A stretch of DNA of 64,000 bases from Planctomycetaceae bacterium (GTDB lineage: Bacteria > Planctomycetota > Planctomycetia > Pirellulales > Pirellulaceae), in the NCBI GenBank assembly GCA_002723275.1, contig PBNZ01000043.1, positions 237,558 through 301,557 on the forward strand, written 5' to 3'. Positions within the stretch are counted from its first letter, which is position 1. Every line of letters begins with the position of its first letter. The notes beneath the pieces were generated by a model. It did not search any database, had not been told where the DNA came from, and worked only from the letters and a program-made list of their open reading frames with translations. Position numbers and translations under genes: made by a program. Positions 45,743-53,781 of this stretch are shown piece after piece.

Positions 45743-46480
45743 CTACTCAAGATTCTTTTCCGCCGCTTCGCAAAGCGGGCGATCCGTGCTGAACGCGGCA
45801 AGACTCCGATCAACCACAAGATTATAATATTCCAATCGCGTCTGACCGTCGTCGAGGCTGCCACCGAACGAACGATCTTCATCGAGATAGATCAACGGAA
45901 CAGGATACTCCTTGATCCGCCAATTCAGTTTTGCCGCTTGCACCCACAGCTCAAGGGGCATCGCATAGCCATGTTCTGTTAGCGCCAAGGACGACAACGC
46001 TGAAACTCGATATGCCTTAAATCCACAGAAGGCATCGGTAATGCTCAAACCCAACAGCTCGTTCAACCTGGCGGTGATCAAAAAATTGATGCGTCGGCGG
46101 TCTTGGGGCGGTTCGCTGTCGCCATCGAAGATCTGCAGGTAACGGCTGCCCGAAACAAGATCGACTCCGTCGCAAGCTTCCACCAAGGCTGGAATTCTTT
46201 GCGGCACATGCTGCCCATCGCAATCAATGGTCACCAAATAATCAAAACCATTTTTAAGCGCATATTCAAAGGCAGAGATCAATGCTGCGCCGTAACCGCG
46301 ATTCTCGCCATGAGTCACCACGTGAACGTCCGAGCGTCGAGCCAGTAGCTCACCCGTACCGTCGGTCGAACCATCATCGACGACCAACACATGATCGCTG
46401 TAGCCGCGCACCTGATCGAGCACATCATTGACGTGCTTTACTTCGTCGTAAACCGGCAACGCTGTCAAGAATTTTGCCAT
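45743..46480 (-). CDS. Glycosyltransferase family 2 (polyprenyl-phosphate sugar transferase-like)
   Basis: 245 residues. The GT-A fold motifs are complete: LPVYDEVKHV, VLVVDDGSTDGT, HGENRGYGAALISAFEYA and the metal-binding TIDCDGQHVP. The acceptor region ITDAFCGFKAYRVSAL and YPVPLIYLDEDRSFGG resemble dolichol-phosphate mannose synthase-like enzymes. No C-terminal membrane segment is present. A BshC-like gene follows after 5 nt on the same strand, so the pair may act in one pathway. Confidence 0.88.
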   Translation of the reverse strand: MAKFLTALPVYDEVKHVNDVLDQVRGYSDHVLVVDDGSTDGTGELLARRSDVHVVTHGENRGYGAALISAFEYALKNGFDYLVTIDCDGQHVPQRIPALVEACDGVDLVSGSRYLQIFDGDSEPPQDRRRINFLITARLNELLGLSITDAFCGFKAYRVSALSSLALTEHGYAMPLELWVQAAKLNWRIKEYPVPLIYLDEDRSFGGSLDDGQTRLEYYNLVVDRSLAAFSTDRPLCEAAEKNLE

Positions 46481-46732
46481 ACCGGGCTTTTTTCCTTCAG
46501 GAACTTAAAAAGGGCAAGGCCGGCTAAATCCACAGTTTAACGAGACGCCAAAGCCGCCTCCATTCTAGGTGACCCATGCGTTCCGTCAACGGAACAAGCA
46601 GAACTACCCCCAATTCTCACGGCAGCCATGAGGGTGGTTTCGACGCCGTCCCAGTCGATCTAGAAGCGACTCATCGGCTGTATCGAGGAACTTTCGGGCA
46701 TTGAATTCAAAGTTTGAACATGCCTGTCCCGT

Positions 46733-47524
46733 TTAGACCCAAACGAGTGGATCTTCTTCGTCAGCGCTTGCCCAGACCTTCAAATCAGGAAAATCACCCG
46801 CCAGAACGGCCGCGAGTTGCTCAAGCGAAAACCGTTCGCTGGCGTAATGTCCGGAAAGAATCAAGGCAATCCCAAGAGCTTCCGCTTCGAGACACGTGTG
46901 AAAGGTGGTCTCTCCAGTAAATAGCAAATCACAATTAGCTGCCGCAGCGGTCGGTAGAAAACTTCCGGCACTGCCGCAGGCGACCCCAACCCGTTTGACG
47001 GGCTGTTGTGGATCCCCCACATACTGAACCCGATCAATTTTCAGAAAATTCTTGGCTCGCTCCACCACTTCCAACAACGTGTATGACTGAGCAAGATTTC
47101 CAACTCTCCCGGCCCCTAGTTGGTCTGGGTCTCCTTCAGAGGGCAACAAAGGTTCAATTTCATCAAGTTCAAAACCTGTTGCCAGTTGTTGATTGATGCC
47201 TGTCGCCGCCGAGTCCCAGGCCGTGTGTGGACTGTAGATCGAGATCTGATGTCGTGCGAGATTCCAAAGCAATCTTCCGACTGTTGTCTCCACCGTCATC
47301 CGTTTCACAGCGTGGAACGGAAATGGGTGGTGGGTGACAATCAGATCGACCGATTCACGAATCGCCTCTTCTGCCGTAGCCGGTGTGACCGTCAAACACG
47401 TCATCAATTTCCGCGCCGTTTGCTCGGGATTACCGACCAATAACCCCACGTTGTCCCACTCCTCAGCGAGCCGTGTGGGTGCGATCGTCTCCAAACGCTC
47501 ACAAACCTGTCCGATCGTTGTCAT
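46733..47524 (-). CDS. Nif3-like dinuclear metal centre protein (GTP cyclohydrolase I type 2 family)
   Basis: 263 residues from the ATG at 47524 (MTTIGQVCERLETIAP). The dinuclear metal ligands are visible in THHPFPF near 67, SPHTAWDSA near 100, and the C-terminal TGETTFHTCLEAEALG and LILSGHYASER segments. Family members form hexamers; the biochemical role remains poorly defined despite the GTP cyclohydrolase label. It is transcribed apart from the GT2 gene, 252 nt away. The longer in-frame start adds an unlikely N-terminal stretch. Confidence 0.9.
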   Translation of the reverse strand: MTTIGQVCERLETIAPTRLAEEWDNVGLLVGNPEQTARKLMTCLTVTPATAEEAIRESVDLIVTHHPFPFHAVKRMTVETTVGRLLWNLARHQISIYSPHTAWDSAATGINQQLATGFELDEIEPLLPSEGDPDQLGAGRVGNLAQSYTLLEVVERAKNFLKIDRVQYVGDPQQPVKRVGVACGSAGSFLPTAAAANCDLLFTGETTFHTCLEAEALGIALILSGHYASERFSLEQLAAVLAGDFPDLKVWASADEEDPLVWV

Positions 47525-47679
47525 GCCTTGAATTCCGTTGTCGATGGAATGAAAGGGGAACGAAAACCACAAGCGGGCATTATTGGTAGAATAGGGCTCC
47601 GTGAGTAGCCCGCTGCCGGGATGCTAGCCAGAAACAAGTTAGTTCTATATCGTACGGATTTGGCCTCGGGAATCGAACT

Positions 47680-48474
47680 GTGCCTGATCTCAATATTGGC
47701 GTCCAAGTTGCCAGCCTGCGCATGCCCTTCAAAAAAGCGTTACCCAAGATCGCTGAAATGGGCGCTAGGGGCGTGGAACTGGATGCCCGTTACATGTTTA
47801 ATCCGCGTGAAATGTCCGACACTGCCATGCGTCAAATCCGCAAATGGCTCGACGATTTCAACCTGAAGGTCTGCGCGGTGAGTTTCCGCACCCGTCGGGG
47901 TTATGATGTTGCAGATGATCTTCAGTCGCGGATCGAAGCGACCAAATCAGCGATGCGTTTCGCATACGCGATGGGAACCAATGTCGTGATTAATCAGGTC
48001 GGCCAAGTGCCTTCTGAAGAAGAGATGGAGTCTGAGGAGGGACGATGGTCCACTCTCGTCCAAGCGTTGACCGATTTGGGCAACTATGGCCAGCGGGTGG
48101 GGGCCTGGTTGGCCATGGAAACGGGCACGGAAAGCGGCGAGGATCTCGCGAGATTGATCCAAGCCTTGCCGGAGGGAAGTATTTCCGTCAACTTGGATCC
48201 CGGAAATCTGATCATCAACGGTTTTTCGCCCGACGAGGCCGTTCAACAGCTAGGACATCAGATTGGTCACGTGCACGCGAAAGATGGAGTACGCGACTTA
48301 GCGCAGGGCCGCGGATTGGAGGTCCCCCTGGGTCGAGGCACCGCTGATTTTCCGAATTTGCTTGCTCGTCTTGAGGAACACAATTATCGCGGCTACTTTA
48401 CAATCGAACGGGAGAACGCCAGTGATCCCCTTCATGAAATCAGCCTCGCCGCTCAATTCCTCAGCAACATTTGA
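47680..48474 (+). CDS. Xylose isomerase-like TIM-barrel sugar phosphate isomerase/epimerase
   Basis: 264 residues. The barrel shows metal-site strands LAMETGTESGEDL near 145 (Glu), SVNLDPGNLIINGFSP near 170 (Asp), HVHAKDG near 195 (His, Asp) and YFTIEREN near 245 (Glu). The start is GTG at 47680; no ATG fits before the first strand NIGVQVASLR. The precise sugar is unknown. A secreted-protein gene follows in the same direction 97 nt later. Confidence 0.88.
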   Translation: MPDLNIGVQVASLRMPFKKALPKIAEMGARGVELDARYMFNPREMSDTAMRQIRKWLDDFNLKVCAVSFRTRRGYDVADDLQSRIEATKSAMRFAYAMGTNVVINQVGQVPSEEEMESEEGRWSTLVQALTDLGNYGQRVGAWLAMETGTESGEDLARLIQALPEGSISVNLDPGNLIINGFSPDEAVQQLGHQIGHVHAKDGVRDLAQGRGLEVPLGRGTADFPNLLARLEEHNYRGYFTIERENASDPLHEISLAAQFLSNI

Positions 48475-48571
48475 GTGATTGAGACAGCGATACGATATCG
48501 TGCCCACTTATCGAGTATTCATCCATTCGCCCGCATCCCCAGAATTTCCGAGAAGAGATGAAGGAGAAGTT

Positions 48572-49120
48572 ATGAAACGGCTTATTGGTTGCCTTGTCAT
48601 TTCATTCGTTGCCGTCGTGACGATGATCGTTCCCGCACACAGTCAAGACGCGACACCGGTTGCTCCCACAGAACCCACCGAAGAGACAAAAAAGCTGTAT
48701 GACGCTTTCGCCAAGAAGATGACGAACAGCACGCTCGTCGGCAACTTTACCGTCGATGGCCAAACCGGTTCCCTTACTGAAGAACGGTACGACTTGAAGA
48801 GTGTTTCAAAGATGCCACGCGGCGATTACTGGCTGTTCAAGGCTCGCATTCGCTATGGCGATCACGATGTCACGGTACCGCTGCCGCTCGAGGTCAAATG
48901 GGCGGGTCAGACACCTGTGATCACCTTGAACAATGTGCCCATTCCTGGCTTGGGAACATTTGACGCGCGTGTCCTGATCGATGGCAACCGCTATGCTGGC
49001 ACATGGCAACATGGGGAGGTGGGCGGACTCTTATTCGGACGCGTGGAAACTAGCTCAACAGAAGAAGACACGGATGCAGAAGGGCAGGGCGATTCCACCG
49101 AATCATCCGACGACGAATGA
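48572..49120 (+). CDS. Secreted hypothetical protein (182 aa)
   Basis: The ATG at 48572 follows GAAGGAGAAGTT, a strong ribosome binding site. A signal peptide (MKRLIGCLVISFVAVVTMIV, then PAHSQD) leads into a beta-rich domain with TNSTLVGNFTVDGQTG, GDYWLFKARIRYGDHDVTVP and DGNRYAGTWQHGEVGG. The end is an acidic tail (EEDTDAEGQGDSTESSDDE). I do not recognise a named family. The beta-sandwich pattern suggests a small exported binding domain. It is convergent with rsmE, 6 nt apart. Confidence 0.75.
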   Translation: MKRLIGCLVISFVAVVTMIVPAHSQDATPVAPTEPTEETKKLYDAFAKKMTNSTLVGNFTVDGQTGSLTEERYDLKSVSKMPRGDYWLFKARIRYGDHDVTVPLPLEVKWAGQTPVITLNNVPIPGLGTFDARVLIDGNRYAGTWQHGEVGGLLFGRVETSSTEEDTDAEGQGDSTESSDDE

Positions 49121-49126
49121 TCATGC

Positions 49127-49867
49127 CTACCGTTCAACGGAGGTGATCTTGAACATGCACCAGGCGGCAATCGCGATTGCCGCTGTTTCGGTGCGAAGAA
49201 TTCGATCGCCCAGGTCAATACACTTCCAACCGGCATCCATCGCCGCCTTTAATTCATCATCGCTAAAGCCACCTTCCGGGCCGACACCGATCACCAACTT
49301 CTGATAATTCTCGAATCCGTCTTCCAACGACGCGAATGTCGTCGTTTCAGCATCAGTGCCGCTGGCAGGATGGGCGATGAGGTGGAGAGCCTGTGGGTCC
49401 AGGTCGAGCTGATCTGTCATGCGACAAGGATCTTGAATCTGCATTAATCGATTCCGGCCGCACTGCTTCGATGCCTCGATCACTTGCCGTCGTAGCCGAG
49501 CTAACGACTTGGCATTCGGTTCAGCAACGCTACGTGACGTCTTCCACGGAAGCAGACTCGAGACCCCCAATTCGACAAGTTTTTGCACCAACCAGTCTGA
49601 ACGATCCCCACGAGGCAGCGCCACAACAAGCTCGAGATCGATCGGCAATTCGAGATCCCGAGCGTGTTCGGACAACACTTCCAGGGTGACCGCTTTACGA
49701 GACGTCGTCAGAACTCGAGCCCGGAACTCCCACCCGCTACCGTCGAACAGAATCAACTCATCACCAGCTTTTGCCCGCATGACGTGCACAAGATGATGAG
49801 CCTCTGAGCCATCCAAAGTCACCTGATCGGACTGAATTGGAACGTCGCTGAAAAAACGGCGTGACAT
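49127..49867 (-). CDS. rsmE: 16S rRNA (uracil-1498-N3)-methyltransferase RsmE
   Basis: 246 residues from the ATG at 49867; a TTG at 49873 is two codons upstream. The N-terminal PUA-like part has GSEAHHLVHVMRAKAGDE. The SPOUT domain shows LVQKLVELGVSSLLPW, EASKQCGRNRL, the SAM-binding GPEGGFSDDEL and LGDRILRTETAAIAI. It methylates U1498 of 16S rRNA. The gene is single and convergent with the secreted protein before it. Confidence 0.95.
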   Translation of the reverse strand: MSRRFFSDVPIQSDQVTLDGSEAHHLVHVMRAKAGDELILFDGSGWEFRARVLTTSRKAVTLEVLSEHARDLELPIDLELVVALPRGDRSDWLVQKLVELGVSSLLPWKTSRSVAEPNAKSLARLRRQVIEASKQCGRNRLMQIQDPCRMTDQLDLDPQALHLIAHPASGTDAETTTFASLEDGFENYQKLVIGVGPEGGFSDDELKAAMDAGWKCIDLGDRILRTETAAIAIAAWCMFKITSVER

Positions 49868-50067
49868 AGGCAATCCATGCGATGTCTAGGGGTTGTTTTG
49901 ACGGGTGATGTTTGGGATCGGACCTTCGATCAGAGGCTTTCAAGTATATCGGCAACGGCATCCAGCGGGCAGCTAGCAACTGCGTGATTCTGACCCAATC
50001 TTCAATTGACCTGAATCTGTGTAATCTCTAAAGTCCTCCCGTCGAAACCGCGATCGGAGAAACGTCT

Positions 50068-50883
50068 ATGTACATCAATCATTGGGGACTGAATCGCTCA
50101 CCGTTTGCAGCGCAGTTGAACCCCGAAGATTTTTACGCCAGCCCGACTCATGAAGAGGCGTTGGCACGACTACAGTTCCTGATCGAGAACGGTCGGCGTT
50201 TAGGGTTCCTGCTGGGTGCAACAGGTACCGGCAAGAGTCTGCTGTTGGAGATTGCAGCACGAGAGCTTCGTTACAACGGCTGTAACGTGGTGAAGCTGAA
50301 CCTGACGGGCCTTTCTGGCACGGAGTTCGTTTGGGGACTTGCCTCCGGCCTGGGCCACCTGGCCCCCACCGACGCCGGACCGGTCGAATGCTGGCGAGGT
50401 ATCGCGGATCGACTTGCTGCAAATCGCTACCAGCGGATCACCACCGTTATCCTTCTGGATGACGCCGAGGAGTGCGAAGACTCCGTCTACGCGGCAATCA
50501 GTCGGTTCGCCCTTTCCGAACAGCGACCAGAATCTCGTGTGACCCTTGTGATGAGTAGCCAGCGACAACGAAGTCGAACCTTTGGCTCGAAGTTGAACGA
50601 AATGTGCGATTTGCGCATCGACATTCTCCCATGGAGCGCCACCGAGACAACAGAGTACGTGAAAGACGCCCTGCAACGCGTGGGTGGCACGTCTGAGATT
50701 TTCACCGAATCAGCGTTTCAGCGGCTTTACGATCTCACTCAGGGCATTCCGCGTCGGGTGCGTCAATTGGCTGAGTTAAGCCTTGTAGCCGGAGCGGCTG
50801 ACGGGATCAATCAGATCGAAGCCGATGCGGTCGATGCAGTGCACCAAAGCCTCGGCATCCGCAACATCACTGAGGCAGCATAA
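50068..50883 (+). CDS. ExeA/GspA-like AAA ATPase
   Basis: 271 residues. The N-terminal motif MYINHWGLNRSPFAAQLNPEDFY is the ExeA-type signature. Walker A GATGTGKS starts near residue 50 and Walker B TVILLDDAEE near 128. The sensor region ends with LTQGIPRRVRQLAELSLVAG. It lacks the C-terminal peptidoglycan-binding domain of full GspA/ExeA. Relatives support type II secretion assembly or transposition; neither neighbour type is adjacent, so its job is open. CGGAGAAACGTCT precedes the ATG. Confidence 0.88.
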   Translation: MYINHWGLNRSPFAAQLNPEDFYASPTHEEALARLQFLIENGRRLGFLLGATGTGKSLLLEIAARELRYNGCNVVKLNLTGLSGTEFVWGLASGLGHLAPTDAGPVECWRGIADRLAANRYQRITTVILLDDAEECEDSVYAAISRFALSEQRPESRVTLVMSSQRQRSRTFGSKLNEMCDLRIDILPWSATETTEYVKDALQRVGGTSEIFTESAFQRLYDLTQGIPRRVRQLAELSLVAGAADGINQIEADAVDAVHQSLGIRNITEAA

Positions 50884-51107
50884 CTGGTGATTTCCTGACA
50901 AAATCACCCACGACGCAGGATTTGGTCACCAGATCCTGCGGTTGTTCGCGAAGTGCCTTCTCGGCAGCCGGATAGCATTTTTTTCCGCAAATAACGGTGT
51001 TCCAGCTCGCGGATGATGGCTGTCGTTTTCGGGGAGTGACCTGGATTCAACAGGGTTGATCGGTACAATACGAAATTCCCCAGAACTACCGTGCAAATGG
51101 CACCACA

Positions 51108-51674
51108 ATGGACAAGATCGTTCGCTCTCCGGATTCAGATGATCCGGTCGAAGTTAACCTGCGAAACCCAATGCTCGCGGGCATATTGGCATGGTTGATT
51201 CCGGGTGCAGGTCACCTCTACCAGCGACGATATGCCAAAGGCATCTTGTTTATGGTGTGCATTCTTAGCACTTTCATTTTCGGAATGGCTTTAGGGGGTG
51301 GGAAGGTAGTTTATGCATCATTTCGCCAGCCGGACGTTCGCTATCCCTACATAGCCCAGTTCTTTGTCGGTGCTCCCGCGCTCCCTGCGTTGATCCAGCG
51401 TCAGCGAGTCATCGGCAGTCGTCCCCCCAAAAAACCCTTGTGGAACGGCTTCATGGCGCCTCCCACTCAACCGATTCGTGAATCGGAGGACGACGAGTTA
51501 GCGGACTGGCACCGCCAGCTCAAATCTCGGTTCGAGTTGGGAACGTTGTACACCATGGTGGCAGGACTACTAAACATTCTGGTGATTTACGATGCGTGCG
51601 CCGGCCCGGCATTTACAACAGTGGTCGAGGAAGAACGCAAGAAAAAGAGTTGGCAAGATATTTTGTGGCGATAG
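51108..51674 (+). CDS. Planctomycete membrane protein (DUF6677-like)
   Basis: 188 residues with a short cytoplasmic start, then NPMLAGILAWLIPGAGHLYQRRYAKGILFM, which is split here by a helix break and resembles TM2-type and DUF6677-like membrane proteins. Further membrane segments lie at about 45-65 and 155-175. A central loop contains IQRQRVIGSRPPKKPLW. The function is unknown. It is the first of five same-strand genes leading to trkA-trkH. Confidence 0.65.
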   Translation: MDKIVRSPDSDDPVEVNLRNPMLAGILAWLIPGAGHLYQRRYAKGILFMVCILSTFIFGMALGGGKVVYASFRQPDVRYPYIAQFFVGAPALPALIQRQRVIGSRPPKKPLWNGFMAPPTQPIRESEDDELADWHRQLKSRFELGTLYTMVAGLLNILVIYDACAGPAFTTVVEEERKKKSWQDILWR

Positions 51675-51781
51675 ACGAGATTATCAGAATCCAAAAGAAT
51701 CATACTGGTTTGTTCGGACGCGAATTGAATAGCTTCCTCATTCAACGATTGCAAACCTGTCCAAACGCCGAGGCAATCAAC

Positions 51782-52003
51782 ATGTCATCATTAGCCGCGA
51801 CAATTGCGATGTTTTCAACGATTTGGTTCGGTCGCATGTCGTACAGCGTACCGCTGATCATCGTGATCAGTCTGGTTTACGCCGCCACTCGTCATGAACA
51901 TATGATCCCGATCCTGCAACATGCTCGACGATTTGGAACATGGATCATCGCTTTCATGGCAGTCGTTTTCGTCATCTTAGCTTTCATTTCCATATGGCTC
52001 TAA
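51782..52003 (+). CDS. Small two-helix membrane protein (73 aa)
   Basis: From the ATG at 51782, preceded by GAGG at a good distance. Two hydrophobic segments (SLAATIAMFSTIWFG and IIAFMAVVFVILAFISIWL) flank a basic loop (AATRHEHMIPILQHARR). A longer start at 51596 would run through the preceding gene and is less likely. The protein is not recognised. Its position 28 nt before the ferredoxin-like gene places it in the trk gene run. Confidence 0.6.
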   Translation: MSSLAATIAMFSTIWFGRMSYSVPLIIVISLVYAATRHEHMIPILQHARRFGTWIIAFMAVVFVILAFISIWL

Positions 52004-52031
52004 GCCTCAGGAATCGAGCAAGTCATCTGCA

Positions 52032-52406
52032 ATGACACCGTTCACGCACCATCTATTCATTTGCGGCAATTGTCGCGCCGAGGGACACCCACGTGGCTCT
52101 TGCGACCCTGAAGGCCAAGGCGACTTAAAGAACGCGCTCACGAAGCGAGTTCTCCGTCCGCAAGTGCGAGCCAACCACGCCGGCTGCCTTGACCAATGCG
52201 AGCTCGAACCCGTGGTTGTGATCTATCCTCAGGAAATCTGGTATGGCGGTGCCACACTCTCCTACGTTGATCGCATTGTCGAACAAACGATCATCAAGGA
52301 TGAGACCATTACCGAGTTACAGATCAAGGCCGAAATGCTCAACACGAAGGGTAAAGGGTCATCGAACGATGGTCCTTATCACCCAAGTGAAGGAAGCTCA
52401 TCATGA
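52032..52406 (+). CDS. Thioredoxin-like [2Fe-2S] ferredoxin
   Basis: 124 residues. Four cluster Cys positions fit the thioredoxin-like ferredoxin fold: two in FICGNCRAEGHPRGSC and two in NHAGCLDQCELEP. The stretch VVIYPQEIWYGGATLSYVDRIVEQ is the usual end of the fold. A 30-residue polar tail follows (KGKGSSNDGPYHPSEGSSS). The stop overlaps the trkA start by 4 nt (ATGA), which implies translational coupling and a link between redox state and potassium uptake. Confidence 0.88.
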   Translation: MTPFTHHLFICGNCRAEGHPRGSCDPEGQGDLKNALTKRVLRPQVRANHAGCLDQCELEPVVVIYPQEIWYGGATLSYVDRIVEQTIIKDETITELQIKAEMLNTKGKGSSNDGPYHPSEGSSS

Positions 52407-53752
52407 GAATCGTGGTGTTGGGCGCCGGCACGGTAGGGACCTGGATCGCCGATCTGCTATGTCAACATCGACATAGCGTCACTGTCATCGACAACAGTTC
52501 CGAGAATACTCAGCGAATCAACGAAGAGTTGGATGTGAAGGGTGTCACGGGTTCGGCCTCCGAATCCAGCATTCTGTTTCAGGCAGGCGTTTTGGGCGCC
52601 GACATCTGTCTCGCCGTCACCGGTTCAGACGAAGTTAATCTCGTTGCAGCGAGCATGGCCAAGGCGATGGGAGCCCGTCGTAGCATCGCGCGTGCATTCG
52701 GCCCCATTTTCCGAGATCGCAGCACCTTTGATTATGAGCGGCATTTCAGGATTGATCGTTTGCTGAGCCTGGAACATCTCTCGGCGGTCGAACTGGCGCG
52801 AGGTCTACAGGGCCCTGGATCCCTGGCGACCGAAAGTCTCGCTGACGGCAAACTGCAGATGCAAGAGATTACGGTCCGCGATTCGACTGCTGCGTTAGGA
52901 CAACCGCTCAAGGATTTAAGCCTACCGAGCGGCGTCCGCGTAGGCACCATCTACCGAGATGGCAACATGTGGATTGCCGGAGCCGAAGACCATGTCCAGC
53001 TTGAAGATCGTATCACCCTGATTGGCCAAAGGCAGGACATCGTCGATGTCAAAGACAAGTTCCAGCGCAAAGCCGATCCCAAATTAGGTGTCGTGATCGC
53101 GGGTGGAGGTGAAACGGGTTATCACCTCTGTCGTATCCTGGAAGATCGCCGCTATGCGATTACCTTAATGGAACACGACCCCGAGCGTTGTGAATTTCTG
53201 GCAGCCAACTTGACACACGTAACGGTGATTCAAGCAGACGCCCAACGGCGAGCCGTTTTAGAGGAAGAACGAGTGGGTACGGCCGATGTGTTCGCGGCCT
53301 GTACTGGGGATGACGAAAACAACATCATGGCCTGCGTCGAGGCCAAAGAGCTTGGTTGTAAACGCATGATGGCCATCGTTCAGCGTCCCGATTACGCCAA
53401 CGTTGTCGGCAAACTGGGGATTACGGTGGCGGTCAGTCCGCGGGACGTCATGGCCAAACAGATCTTGAGTTTTCTCAACAAAGGCCCGGTCATTTCGCGT
53501 GCGATGTTACCAGGGGGGAATATTGGCGTCTTCGAAATCGAAGTCAACGAAGACGCTCCAGCAACTCAGTACGACCTTTTGAGTTTACCATTGCCACCTT
53601 CTTGCTTGATTATCGCCGTAATGCGTCAAGATTTTGTACAAGTCCCCGGTGCCAATGACCGGCTTAAGCCTGGCGATCTGGTTGTCGCTCTCGTCGATGA
53701 TGCCGCAGCTGAAAAAATGTTGACGCTGTTCAACATGAAAGCCTTAACTTAA
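52403..53752 (+). CDS. trkA: Trk potassium uptake regulator TrkA
   Basis: 449 residues with two RCK halves. The first NAD-binding site is MRIVVLGAGTVGTWIADLL, the second VVIAGGGETGYHLCRILEDR near 230. TrkA_C domains end each half (RVGTIYRDGNMWIAG; LKPGDLVVALVDDA). It gates the TrkH channel in response to nucleotides. It is coupled to the ferredoxin gene upstream and followed by trkH after 29 nt, so the unit is a complete Trk pair. Confidence 0.95.
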   Translation: MRIVVLGAGTVGTWIADLLCQHRHSVTVIDNSSENTQRINEELDVKGVTGSASESSILFQAGVLGADICLAVTGSDEVNLVAASMAKAMGARRSIARAFGPIFRDRSTFDYERHFRIDRLLSLEHLSAVELARGLQGPGSLATESLADGKLQMQEITVRDSTAALGQPLKDLSLPSGVRVGTIYRDGNMWIAGAEDHVQLEDRITLIGQRQDIVDVKDKFQRKADPKLGVVIAGGGETGYHLCRILEDRRYAITLMEHDPERCEFLAANLTHVTVIQADAQRRAVLEEERVGTADVFAACTGDDENNIMACVEAKELGCKRMMAIVQRPDYANVVGKLGITVAVSPRDVMAKQILSFLNKGPVISRAMLPGGNIGVFEIEVNEDAPATQYDLLSLPLPPSCLIIAVMRQDFVQVPGANDRLKPGDLVVALVDDAAAEKMLTLFNMKALT

Positions 53753-53781
53753 CTCACGTTAAATCCGCGCGTAGCAAGACC

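Noticed and set aside
51596..52003. Longer version of the small membrane protein
   Set aside because: It would overlap most of the end of the preceding gene; the ATG at 51782 has a better ribosome binding site.
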